NCBI GenBank assembly: GCA_948146395.1
Contig: OX411543.1
Location: forward strand, 22,484,026-22,548,025
Direction of reading: 5' to 3'
Length of the DNA: 64,000 bases
From: Fragum whitleyi
Lineage: Eukaryota > Mollusca > Bivalvia > Cardiida > Cardiidae
The position numbers were made by a program, and so were the translations under genes. Below the pieces are notes generated by a model that was not told where the DNA came from, did no database searches, and worked only from the letters and a program-made list of their open reading frames with translations. How positions within the stretch are numbered: the stretch's first letter is position 1; each line of letters opens with the position of its first letter. Below, piece after piece: positions 24,151 through 36,329 of the stretch.

Positions 24151-24767
24151 ATTATATCATAGTAATTATGGCATTTTTGAAAAGAAAACTATTCTATCCA
24201 ATGAAAGGGCCTTATGGAGACCTGTCCTACGAAAGGAAATGTTCATGTACCATAACAAATAAGTTTTCCCTATTTATAGTCAGTAATTTCAAAGAAGAAG
24301 ATTTTGTCATAATTCACCTGAAGAGACAATTCTTAGCTGATGCAATTTTCCAAAACACCCAACCTATTAGCCAAAACAAATTTTTCCGAATTAAGGTAGT
24401 GAACCCGTAATAGTTTTGCAACGTTTCAGAAGTAATGAACTTAAACAATCTGATTAGATCAGAAATCTGAAAAAGCTTCTTTAAAAGTTTGTTTGACTTT
24501 TGAACATACATTCAGAGTTTTTTTTGTGTTTTTTTTTTTCGATGTTTAGCATATTGGTCTACCTTTGAATGACGCGACGACCCATGGTGCCAAACTTATC
24601 AGCCGGGTAAGGGTTTCGAAAAATAAATCTAAAAATTATGACTGCCCTGAATATCATTCAGTGATATAATGTTTAATTCTTAGCAGGAATTTCAGAGAAA
24701 AAATATTTATTAAACCATGAGAGACGATTCTAAGCGACTGGTCCGCACGGAACACCCATCGACCAGT
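24151..24767. other. Unassigned
   Basis: TTAAGGTAGTGAACCCGTAA near 24392 is shared with the region near 1698. No gene recognised. Confidence 0.3.
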
Positions 24768-25181
24768 AAACAGCATCGTGAAATTGACAAGGTGAAAGTT
24801 ATAAAAGTAGGAATGATTTTGGAATGAAATCGAATGAGTGCGATGATTGAGTTTGGAGTGAAATAAAAGGGTAAACAAAATGTTCAAGATGAACAAAATT
24901 GGTGATAATTATGACATCCCTATGATGAAATATGCAAACAGGTTCTTTAAATGGCTTCCTTTTTCTTCAGGAACCATCCGGACGCTTACAACTCTAATTG
25001 TGTCAATGATTTTTTCCTGACTATTTCAAGTTTGAATGTAGTTCTTAATCCATCTTTTAACTGATTTTGGGGCGATTTTGAATGGTTTGAGTGAGTAGAA
25101 TGAATGAATTGAGCGATGTGTTAGTGATTAAGAATAGTTTTACTCGATGCGAATGTCAATTTCACGATGTTACTAACTGTA
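24768..25181 (+). mobile_element. TA-flanked MITE family 1, copy C
   Basis: Left end TAAACAGCATCGTGAAATTG and right end CAATTTCACGATGTTACTAA followed by CTGTA are an inverted pair. The central palindrome is decayed (TGTTCAAGATGAACAAAATT). Length is 414 bp. Confidence 0.8.
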
Positions 25182-25823
25182 TCAGCCAGACCATTCTTAA
25201 CGAAGAACATCCTGTGAATTCTGGTTGAAATTTGGATTTTCAAAGAAGTTTAACACATTTTTCCATACATGGCGATTTTGTGATGATACGACAGCCCATA
25301 CATCTCACTTATCGCCCCGAACAGAATTTAGCGGAGCAATCTGAAAGAGCATATCCCAGGAATCATAAATGTAAAACTTGGTTTGGTTCTGGTTTGGTTC
25401 TGTTCAATAAATTCAGAGCAAAAGGACGTTTGAAGCAAAGGTCATTGTTTGTGGGAAGTTATTAATTATATTCACAAGTACGTGTGCTTTGAGGTCTGAA
25501 ATATTAAAAGTGAAATGATTACTGAGGATAAGATCTTTATAGAATCGGTATTGCTATTCTAAAGGGTACAGGGATATTCTTTGATCGATTTGCTTGCATG
25601 GTTATTTCCTTTGTCCCTAAATGGACATTTCTTTAAGTAATTAGCTGATCTGGAACACAAGCTTATAGAAAATAATTTCACACAAATATCATTTTACACC
25701 GAAAGTTATGTTATGACATTAACGGCGGTCACACAGGGTCCTTCTGGTTCAGGTTTGGGTAAAGACATACTAAGCGTGTTTAAAGAATCTTCATCCCGAC
25801 AAAAACTGATTGCCATGCAAATT

Positions 25824-25827
<4 letters not shown>
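25182..25827. other. Unassigned
   Basis: No gene, repeat or motif recognised. Confidence 0.3.

Positions 25828-25898
<71 letters not shown>
25828..25898. repeat. (CT)n microsatellite
   Basis: About 35 CT units with a single interruption, just before the LINE fragment. Confidence 0.95.
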
Positions 25899-25900
<2 letters not shown>

Positions 25901-25919
25901 ATATATTGAAAGAATTCGA

Positions 25920-28576
25920 TATTCATGTAAACATGATTAAATTTAGATGATTAGCTTCAACGACAGTTTTCGTCATCTAAGTATATCATGCCAGAAAAGC
26001 TTATCATCGTAATATGTCACATTTCAACAGAGAAAAGTTCTGTGAATATAAGTCTAATTATAAAAAAAATATGCAAGGCGAAACGCACTCAATTTCGCAG
26101 AAAGAAAATGGCTGAAATAGAAAATTTAAAATTTTCAAAACCAAAGGATTTCTGGAAATATTTTAAGCAAAATAAAAATACTTCCAATAATATTGAATAA
26201 AATCAATTTGCAAACTATTTTTCAGATATAAGCAATGAATCTTTTATATTTCAAAACGAAGCGTCCGAAACGTTTTGCTCAAGTAACCTTATTTTTGACT
26301 CCTTGGATGCTGACGATGTCTTAAATCAGCCAATCACTGTACAGGAAATTACAAGTGCGTGCAAATCATTGAAACGCGGAAAATCCTACGGCAACGATTT
26401 CATACTAAATGAATATCTTATCGAAAGTTGTGATATACTCGCAAGTCATTTATGCGACATGTTTAATACAATTTTGAATTCCGGAATTTATCCCGAAAGG
26501 TGGACCGAGGGAATCATAGTACCTCTTCACAAAAAGGGTAATACGGACGACGTAAATAATTATAGAGGCATAACGCTTCTTAGTTGTTTATCGAAACTGT
26601 TTACTACTATTCTAAACAAACGCATTGTATCGTTTTGTAACGAATATAATACTATTTCGGATGCACAATTCGGTTTCAAAAAAGGTAGTTCTACAATTGA
26701 TGCATTATTTATTTTGACTAACATAGTCCAAACATTTGTTAACAAAAATAAAAAAATTATATTGTGCATTTATCGATCTCAAAAAATGTTTTGATACGAT
26801 TTATAGGAATGGGTTATGGTACAAAATGTACAGTAAAGGTATACGCGGCAAAATATTGCAAATATTTAAAAATATGTACAAAAAAATAAAATCCTGTGTT
26901 CGAAGCGGGAATACATACTCCTATTTTGTAGAGTACGCTGTTGGACTTCGCCAGGGGGAAATTACTTCCTCTGTCCTAGTATCCTTATTTCTGGAAGATA
27001 TCGAGTTATCGTTATTATCAAATACTGACACTGGGATATTAATTGAAGATCTCTGTCTTATTTTATTACTATTTGCCGATGATATGGTCATTTTCGGTAA
27101 ATCACCCGAAGAGTTACAAAATAATTTAGATTTTTTATATGACTACTGTTCCAAGTGGGGTTTACATGTAAACACGGATAAAACAAAGATAGTTGTATTT
27201 AGGAAACGTGGCAAATTAAATCAAAATGAAACCTGGTCGTACAATGGCGAGCAAATAGAAGTTGTGAACGATTTTAATTATTTAGGTGTCGTTTTAAATT
27301 AAACTGGAAATTTTTCTTTGCATTGTAAGTACGTTGGTGGCAAGGCAATAAAAGCTCTAAATCTCCTATTGTATAAATGTCGAAAATATGATTTTTCACC
27401 GAGTTGTTTGCTTCAACTTTTTGATGCCTTTGTTGGTTCAATTCTTTCGTATGCAAGCCCGATCTGGGGATTTACTAAAAACAAGGAACTAGAAAGAATT
27501 CATTTAAAATTTTGTAAGAAACTTTTAAATGTACGTAATTCAACTAGTTCAAGTGCAGTATATGGTGAGCTAGGGAGGTATCCTTTATACGTTTCTAGAT
27601 ACACGGATATGATAAAATATTGGTTTAAAGTCATAAATTCAAGTAACGTTATAATACAACATGTTTATCGTAGTGCTTATCACGAATCAAATAATGGTAC
27701 TTCGAACTGGGTTACAAAAATTAAAACTATGTTGTTCGAACATGGATTTAATGATATTTGGAATAACCCTTACAATATTAACGTTAATTCATTTATCACT
27801 CTATTTACGCAAAGAGTCAGAGACAACTTTATCCAATCGTGGCACTCTAGTATAGATACATCTGAATCTTTGAAACTTTATACCCAGATTAAACATGCAT
27901 TTCATATTGAAGATTATTTGAACTATGATCCGAAATCATTAAGATGTCTCATTACAAGACTTAGAATTTCTGCACACGATTTAAGAATACAGAGAGGCCG
28001 TTATGCTAGGGATAGAATTCCGAGAGAAGAAAGATACTGTTTATTGTGTAACATGCGTGATATTGAAGACGAATACCACTTTGCAATCAAGTGTCCAAAA
28101 TTTAATGATCTTAGAAAGAAATTCATTCCCAATTTTTATATAGAAAACCCAAGTATGTTTAAATTCATCAATTTATTGCGCGAAACAGATAAGAAAACTC
28201 TTCATAGACTTTCTCTTTTCCTCAAAGAATCAGTTAATGAAAGAAAGAGACTGTTGAGTTCCTATTAATCGATACTAAAAAAATCGATAATGTTTATCAT
28301 ATATTCATAGAGCCAACGGGGGCAGGGATCGAACGGTCAATGTGTAACGCTTGGTCGTCTGATCCAGACCCTTGTTGGTCCCGATTATTCTAAAAACACA
28401 AATCTACGTTTTTTTCTAAAATTTTCCAATAAAATGTATTGAGTTCCATTTAGCTCGTCCTCTACCAAACACTGTATCACGTGATGTATGTTTAATATGT
28501 TTGTATTTATTATGTTTTTGTAATGACAATGCACTTTGTACACGTCTTTTGAATAAAATGTTCTGTTCTGTTCTGT
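25920..28576 (+). mobile_element. Non-LTR (LINE) retrotransposon, 5'-truncated
   Basis: The left boundary is approximate, because homology to a LINE polyprotein starts shortly after the microsatellite and the apurinic endonuclease part is missing. The right boundary is clear: the 3' UTR ends in AATAAAATG followed by three TGTTC-type units near 28556-28576, a terminal short-tandem tail typical of LINEs. A tRNA-like stretch near 28312-28380 in the 3' UTR is noted separately. Loss of the 5' half is the usual result of incomplete target-primed reverse transcription. Confidence 0.85.
25988..28268 (+). pseudogene. LINE reverse transcriptase (ORF2-like), C-terminal two thirds
   Basis: Plus-strand frames read in order through a LINE reverse transcriptase. 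The leader is KPKDFWKYFKQNKN. Then come KRGKSYGNDFILNEYLIES, GIIVPLHKKGNTDDVNNYRG and the A block AFIDLKKCFDTIYRNGLWYK with its Asp. The block GLRQGEITSSVLVSLFLEDI follows, then the catalytic FADDMVIFG near 27075, and WGLHVNTDKTKIVVF. A thumb and C-terminal region ends with a zinc-finger-like CLLC...EDEYHFAIKCPKF (about 28045-28095). Breaks are an in-frame stop near 26198, a frameshift near 26750-26790 and a stop at 27300-27302; otherwise the frame is open. The catalytic FADD is intact. The clade (CR1/Jockey-like group) is not certain. Not functional as read. Confidence 0.9.
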
Positions 28577-29523
28577 ATTAAGTGACTCGTGTATACTCAT
28601 TATCCTCCATTTAAAACTATTTTCTGATAGGAAGTATTTATATCTTTAAAACTAGTTATATGTAGCAATTTGAAAAACTTTCAGCACAAGCGGTCTCTTA
28701 ATAAGTAAAAAGTGTTTTTCCTGATAACTGGTAAGTACAATTTACTGCTGTCTGTGTTTGGATTATAGAAATTGAACACCATCTAGATCACCTTATCAAG
28801 GTTTTAAAACAGTTTCTTTTTTTATATAGAAAATACATATCCAAAGCTTGACAGCATTTGTAGCAACAAGTTTTGCAAGAACACTGCAAAACTTAATGCG
28901 ATGAAAAACTTATTTCATTTTAATACATAAAAAGGTTTGCAATGAACTTAGAATTACAATAAACTTGTTTCATGTATGACATTCAGAGAAGATGTTCTAA
29001 AAATATTTTACAATTGTAATTATTACAGTGGGGTAAACTGAATAGTTTCTCTTAAACAAGTACACTTTCAATATATTTATACCTTACGTAATTTGACATT
29101 CTTTTTGTCAAATCCCTCTGAAAATGCTTTCACAAAACGTCGCACAATATCATCCCTAATTTCTAGATTTTATCTTGTTGCAGCAGAAGTCTGTTTAATT
29201 TAATAAACATTCAAGTACTAAGAGTTTGAATTTTTGGTGCTTCTTCACTCAATAAAAACATCGTTGTAAAACATTTACTTTTTGACATGGCACACCATTA
29301 TGGAAAATGGTTAGAATATACCTCACTAAATTGATAATGTTGTGGTTAAGATAAGGGAATCTCTTTAGTTAGTGGATTAACCAGTCATCCCAGGACGGCC
29401 GTTTTCTGGGTCAATCACCATATCTAGAAAACAGTCTTATAAATAATTACAAACTAATACAGCTCTGCAACAGAACCCATATATTCACATGTACAGTGGT
29501 CACGTACTCTCGAAGCAAACAGT
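28577..29523. other. Unassigned
   Basis: AT-rich DNA after the LINE with no feature I can name. Confidence 0.3.
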
Positions 29524-29951
29524 TACAGTTAAGAACATCGGTTTATTGACACGATGAATGATTTTGGAATGAAATTGAATCATTGTGTAGCGAGTTCTGA
29601 GTTAAATTCAAGGGAGGTAATCCAGTGTCGCTAATTTTGTTCAGGATGAACACAATTAGCGGTATTTATTTCCTCTCTTTGATAAAATATACGGGTTTTT
29701 TTACTGTTTGTGTGTCTTCGTGGACCAATCAGACACTTTAAAATCTACATCAGCTAATAAAGCATAGAATAATTTGGTCGATTTTATTTAAATTTTTACC
29801 GATTTAGACGATTTAGAAATATTTTCTAATATATTTGGAACATGGTTGATTGTTTTAAGTAAGTGTTTGGAATGAATGAATGGAGCTCTGAGTGAGTGAT
29901 ATTGAATGGTTTTGATCGCAGTGATTGTCGATTGACTTTTTTTTAACTGTA
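29524..29951 (+). mobile_element. TA-flanked MITE family 1, copy D
   Basis: It starts TACAGTTAAGAACATCG and ends TTTAACTGTA. The central palindrome (ATTTTGTTC...GAACACAATTAG) lies near 29630-29668. Only about 40 bp separates it from copy E, which runs the other way. Confidence 0.8.
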
Positions 29952-29992
29952 GCCGTAATAAACCCTTATGTTACAATCAACAAAATCTGTAA

Positions 29993-30418
29993 TACGGTTA
30001 GAAACATCGTGAAATTGACACCCACCTCGATCAAGTCCATTCTAAATCGCGCAATCAGCGCTCCATAAATATTCCGAACACTAACACTTAACAGTCACTC
30101 GAAAACACTATGAAATCGATCAAAACGATCAGGATTTCATTGCAAACGATCAAAATGAAATATTCCATTATTTCTTTTTTGCTGGAGTGGATTGTAGAGC
30201 GTCTGATTAGTATGTGAAGACACAAAAATGGGAAAAAACAAATTTTAAAGGAAGGTAATACATTTTCGGTAATTTCTCCAAATTTGGACGAAATAAGCGA
30301 TAATGTATTAATTCTCTTTATTTCATTCATTTCATTCATTCTGCACAGATAGTAAATATCATTCCGATATCATTCCAAAATTTTTGAATTTGTCAATTAG
30401 ACGAAGTTGTGAACTGTA
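29993..30418 (-). mobile_element. TA-flanked MITE family 1, copy E (second palindrome type)
   Basis: It starts TACGGTTAGAAACATCGTGA and ends GTGAACTGTA, in reverse orientation to copy D. Its centre has the variant palindrome in which the loop-proximal arms read TTGGACGAAATAAGCGAT. An open frame inside is a by-product. Confidence 0.8.
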
Positions 30419-30618
30419 GCTTTAATAATTGTTCTTTTACTAGGCCGGTTCATAATAGAATTTGACACAGTTTTGAGTGGTTGAATGACCGTTAAAAGCT
30501 CGACTGTTTACCGAAAAAAAGGAAATTCTTAACCCTTTGTGGCATGGTAGGCGTTGAAGTCATGAGAAAAAATTATATATACAATTGTATCTGTTGTTTT
30601 TTTTCAAATACATATTTA

Positions 30619-31171
30619 TACAGATAGAGTGCTAGAAACATCGTGAAAATGACAAATTATATTATTTTGAAATGAATTTGGAATTATATTGAAAGAGTCT
30701 GTGAAGCGAGCTTTGAATGATATTTAAGAGGGGTAATCCAATATCGCTCATTTCGACTAACTTGGACGAAATAAGCAATAAAGAAAAAATAAATACTTTT
30801 CATTTTGTGTGTCTTCACGAACAAATCAGACGCTTGCTTAAAATTTAATAGCAGCAAAAATAAATATTTGAATAATTCGATAAATTTCAACGAAATATTG
30901 ATCTTTTGATCGATTTCGATTTTTTTTGTTTTTTTTTTTTACAATTTGTGAGCGTTTTGAGTGATTTGGGTGAGCGTTTAAATGAATGAATGAATGAATG
31001 AATGATTGAATGAATGAATGAATTAATTAATTAATGAGTGAATGAATGGTGGAATGAATGATGGAATGAATGAGTGAATGTATAATGGAATTAATGAATG
31101 AAGTGCTGAGTGAGTGCTATAGAATAGTTTTTATCGAGGCGAGTGTCCATTTTACGATGTTACTAACTGTA
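30619..31171 (+). mobile_element. TA-flanked MITE family 1, copy F, expanded by (GAAT)n
   Basis: It starts TACAGATAGAGTGCTAGAAA and ends ACGATGTTACTAACTGTA. The centre is the second palindrome type (CGACTAACTTGGACGAAATA, near 30745). It is about 120 bp longer than its relatives because the GAATGAATG phrase of the right half has expanded into a run of GAAT and AATT units at about 30981-31080. Confidence 0.8.
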
Positions 31172-33440
31172 CTTAAAACTTGTTTCGTTTTCAAAAGAGT
31201 CCCTTTCTTTCAAGAGGAATAAATCTCCATGCATTTTATCTATTTCCCTGTTTGGAATAAGATGTTAATTTAACTGTTAGGCGCCTGGAGGTGCATGTAT
31301 AACTATCACATTGGTGGATTTTTTTAATTCGATTTGTAGGATTACACTACAATCGTGGGAAGATGTAATTTATATTTAAAAAAAAAAAGATTAAAGGTCA
31401 TTATCATTTGCCAAGGTCAAATATCAAAATGCCTATCTACAAAAATAAACCTCTAAAATTATGATAAAATTCTGTTACTTGGTGAAAAGATGTTATTTGA
31501 CTAATTGCCATTTTATTTATATTTATTTCTTCTATATTTATTTTTATATCTATTTTCTTTTCAAATGAAGTTTGAACTGTGTTCAGTTTGTTTGCCTACA
31601 AAGTATCTTTTACAACCTTCCCATTAGGTCACTGGAGATAAAACAATCTTGGTTAATACATTGAATTTTGGAAATTCTATATTAATACTTTAAATTCCAT
31701 ATTCGGCTGAGGTATCTCACAACTTAAGACATAATTCTTGTTCATATGTTATGTCGTTTGCAATATTGTTAATTACGATTATGGGGAGACATCTTGTCGA
31801 GCCAAGGGTTACGAACGTTTTACTTATCTTACTTGGTATTCGAGAAGAAGCTATCGATTCGATACCCCTTGACTCGTGAAGATGATGGGGAGACGACTTT
31901 CAATGGTTAACATTCAATTTTGTAAGCCAGTTGTTTACAAAAAACGACGCGAGTGCCGTGACATCACACATGTACACCTTAAGGCCATATACATGTAAAC
32001 AGACTAGAGGAAACGAAAAACGCGAAAGTGGTTATTTATTTACACAAAAGTAAAATCCCATGACGTGAGTAGGATTCGATTAGCGGACGGACCGTACACA
32101 TATGGATCCGCGTCGGTCTTGAATTACTTCCGAGGTCGCTGTACGCTCCGGTCTTGAACTACTTCCGAGGTCGTTGTACCCTCAAATAGTCCGGTTAGAA
32201 AAAATGATGTGCTCCTTTTGCCACACTGTTTTAATGTTTAAGTAAGAGTAAAGTGCATGAAAGAGGGTCATCTAAGTGGCAGACCTCTGCTCCATTCCAT
32301 GCATGAGATGAAATGCGCGTAGGCGCGAACTATTTTTTCTTGGAGACTGACCTGTGATGGAGGAACCCAAGTCTGCGTACACTTTCCTACCAAGAGAATT
32401 TATAGGGTAGTTGTGCGCAATGAAAAATTGTGAAAAATTTTATCCTGCAAAGTACTGTTTTCTTGAGATGATATTCAACAGCATATAACGCTCTTAAAGC
32501 CGCACTAAGTTATTAAGCCCAAATTTGTATTTTAAAGGAGATACAGGCTGTCAAAATGTGCCAATTTACTATATAATTTAACACGACCAAAACAGACAGG
32601 AATGTAACCATATGAGGGCATGCTAAAGGTATATCCTTTCTGACATTTGTCTTGTCTTGTCATTTGTCACCAATTAATAGATAATCGTAAACTTATGATA
32701 GCAACTGAAGGCTGGGAAAGGATTTAATGGTGCAAGGAACGCCAGTAACCTATTGTTAGGTGCTCAAGCCTCCGCAAAGTTACTGAAAGATGATTGAAAA
32801 ATGCCTTCAACCACTTTCAAACAAAATTCATATGTGTTTGTCCTGGTGATACGTAAAGGTTTATTTCAAATTCATAAAATACGTTTCATAATTCGAAGCA
32901 ATAACGAAAGGATTTTTACCGAGACGTTTTTATCTTGACCTCAGTACATCATCAAGATCCCTTTAATGGTAATTGGGGATGACTATCTAGTTTATCTAAT
33001 ATATCTTCCGTCTCTCTAGAATATTATAGTAATCATTGGCTTGCATCTTTAATCAACTGACCGATCCAGTAACGTTTCAGTAATATTTTGCCAATGGCCG
33101 ATCAAAATTTACCACGAAAAACCTATTGTATAAATAGAGGATGTTTAATGAGTGGTAAAATGTATTGAATACTTAATTTGTAAAACGACTCATCTATAGT
33201 TATATAAAGATAAAAAAACGAGTTTTTGTCGAGTTTTAATCTGTGACAGATGCCGTGTTAAAAAAACCAACAAAAAACCCGTTGTACTCCATGAACATAA
33301 ACTTGATATTTTACTTATTATATGGCCCAAGTTTTTGTGATTAACCAACTAATTTCTAGGAAATTACTGGTGAACTAATTCTGGTTGACATTAAACGCCG
33401 TCAATAAAATTACAATTGATCAATACCTGTTTAATTGATT
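31172..33440. other. Unassigned; short tandem duplication near 32.1 kb
   Basis: CGGTCTTGAAYTACTTCCGA followed by GGTCG occurs twice at about 32114-32187. Near 32705-32770, AGGCTGGGAAAGGAT...TTGTTAGGTGCTCAAGCC resembles the tail of the SINE at 58990-59220. Near 33185, CTCATCTATAGTTATA...AACGAG is a scrap of the hairpin MITE family 3. No gene recognised. Confidence 0.4.
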
Positions 33441-34822
33441 TTTAGCTCGCCCGGGACGAAAGTCTCGGAAGAGCTATTGTCATACCCTCGGATGTCGGTG
33501 TCGGCGTCAGCGTCGGCGTCAGCGTCGGTGTCGGCGTCCGCATTAGGTTAAAGTTTTTCATTTCTATCAATATTTATCCTAGAGTCTTTATTTTTTACAG
33601 AAACACTCATTAGGGCATAGGCTTTCATTTGAGACCAACATCCATGTCCAAATGACCTTTAGACTGTGACCTTGACCCTTTCAAAAAAACTTTAACCAAA
33701 AACTTTAACCAAAAACTTTAACCAAAAAACTTTAACCTTGCTTATATTTTCTGTAAGCTTTAAACTAGAGACATCATTACTTCATATGCACACTCATTAG
33801 GTGATAGGCTTTCACCATAGACAAATTTCCTTGACAATTTGACCTTGACCTTGACCCTTTGTGGACTTAGAAAAACTTTAACCAAAAAACTTTAACCAAA
33901 AAATTTAACCTTGCATATATATTTTTTAATGCTCTAACCTAGGGACATCGTAGCTTCATATATATACTCTCCAGGAGATAGGCTTTCACCAGCGACCAAG
34001 GTCCTTCACAATTTGATCTTGACCTTTACCATTTGTGGACTTGGAAAAACTTTAACTGAAAACTTTAACCAAAAACTTTAACCTTGCTTATATTTTCTGA
34101 ACGCCTTAACCTAGGGACATCATAACTTCATATACAAACTCATTAGGTGATAGCTCATTAGGCTTTTGTGAGAGATCAAGGTCCTTGATAATTTGACCTT
34201 GACCTTTTATGAACTTCGAAATACTTTAACCGAAATTCTTTTACCAAAAACTTTAACCTTGCTTATATTTTCTGAATGCTTTAACCTAGGGACATCATTA
34301 CTTCATATACATAGTCACCAGATGAAAGGCTTTCACCAGAAACCAAGGGCCTTGACAATTTGACCTTGACCTAGACCTTTTATGGACTTGGAAAAACTTA
34401 AACTGAAAAACTTTAACCAAAAATTTAACCTTGCTTATATTTTCTAAATGCTTTACTCAGGGACATTATTACTTCATACACATACTCACTAGGTGATAGG
34501 CTTCTACAGAGACTAAGGTCCTTCACAATTTGACCTTGATCATGATCTTGACCTTTAAAGAAAACCTTCATGTTTGATACAAAGAAATTCCATTGGTAAC
34601 CTCATCTGTTTGTAGGCTTTCACTTTACCCTAACCTTATACATGCAATTAAAACAAAAAAGTTTTTATATTTCTTAATTACTACCCAAACAAATATATAT
34701 TAGATCATGGACTTTAACATTGAAAAAAACCACATTGAACTTCGGTCTTGGGTCAAGCGCTGTTTGTGACAAGCAGCTGTTTGGGCGAGCTACGTTGTCC
34801 GCGGACAACTCTTGTTGTAGTA
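33441..34822 (-). mobile_element. Tandem-core element T4, ~175 bp units
   Basis: CTTTAACCTTGCTTATATTT recurs near 33727, 33905, 34079, 34255 and 34426, a period of about 175 bp. Each unit also carries GACATCATTACTTCATATAC and CAATTTGACCTTGACC. The element lies on the minus strand. Read that way it starts ACAAGAG followed by the perfect palindrome TTGTCCGCGGACAA (34809-34794) and GTAGCTCGCCC. It runs through the units into a GTCGGC-type microsatellite (33496-33540), then a hairpin, and ends GGGCGAGCTAAAAA (33453-33440). Non-coding. Confidence 0.7.
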
Positions 34823-34888
34823 AGTTATCAGTAAGACAAAAATACTTCTTAAAAGTTTTTATGAAACTGGCCCCTGGTATTATCCAAG

Positions 34889-35240
34889 ATTAATGCCCTG
34901 GCAGGGCGGAGCCTAAGTAACGGGTCGTAAAGGTAAATCAGCTTTTATCTAAAATAACCTACTACTAAAGAGAGTCGACATAAATAACTCGAGACCATAA
35001 ATCGTAGATTGGTAACCAAATCCTCGTAACTTCAGTTTAATCAAGCTGAATTGGCATTGGTTACCAAACGATAAAATGTGTTCACTCTCTCAAAGCACGT
35101 GAATCCTTTAGGTTTTAGGATACAGTTATTTGCACGCGTTAACGACGATTACCGACTAAAATTCGGCAGAACCCAAACTATTGAAAAGTAAACTCGCCAA
35201 ATTACGTCACAGTTAAGCCCCGCCCTGCCAGTTCATTAAT
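34889..35240. mobile_element. 352 bp MITE with 28 bp TIRs
   Basis: The left end ATTAATG-CC-CTGGCAGGGCGG continues with AGCCTAA. The right end, read on the other strand, is ATTAATG-AA-CTGGCAGGGCGG continuing with GGCTTAA, so 25 of 28 positions match. An internal inverted pair, ATTGGTAACCAAAT/ATTGGTTACCAAAC, lies near 35010-35070. No protein. I do not recognise the superfamily. Confidence 0.75.
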
Positions 35241-35431
35241 TACGCAGAATATACTATAAGGATCATCATGATATTGGCTTTCTTCTCAGATAAAATATTT
35301 TAGATCACTCGCTCTTTGCTCCATTCATTCCTTCGAACCAATTACTCAAACCATTTAAAAATACATGTAGATAAATAATAAATCACTTAAAAGGACACGG
35401 TCAACAACAACATTCAATATATAGATCGCTA

Positions 35432-35444
35432 GAAAAAAAAAAAA

Positions 35445-35475
<31 letters not shown>
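35432..35475. repeat. Poly-A then (AC)n
   Basis: About 30 A residues followed by a short CA run; low-complexity DNA. Confidence 0.95.
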
Positions 35476-35705
35476 TGGCTTCATTTTGTTAGCTCGACTG
35501 TTTTCAGAGAAAACCCGAGATATTGCCATAGTCCTGGTGCCATCGTAGTCGTTGTTGTTGTCGTCAGCGTCGTGCAAAAACTTTGACATTTTGTGATATC
35601 TCTGGGTAATTCATTTTAGACTTAGTACATTAAAAGAGGTACATTCACTTTTAAGGGGGGTACCTCTAAATGAATTGTGTTCAAATTATGCCAGCTTTTC
35701 ACATA

Positions 35706-36329
<624 letters not shown>

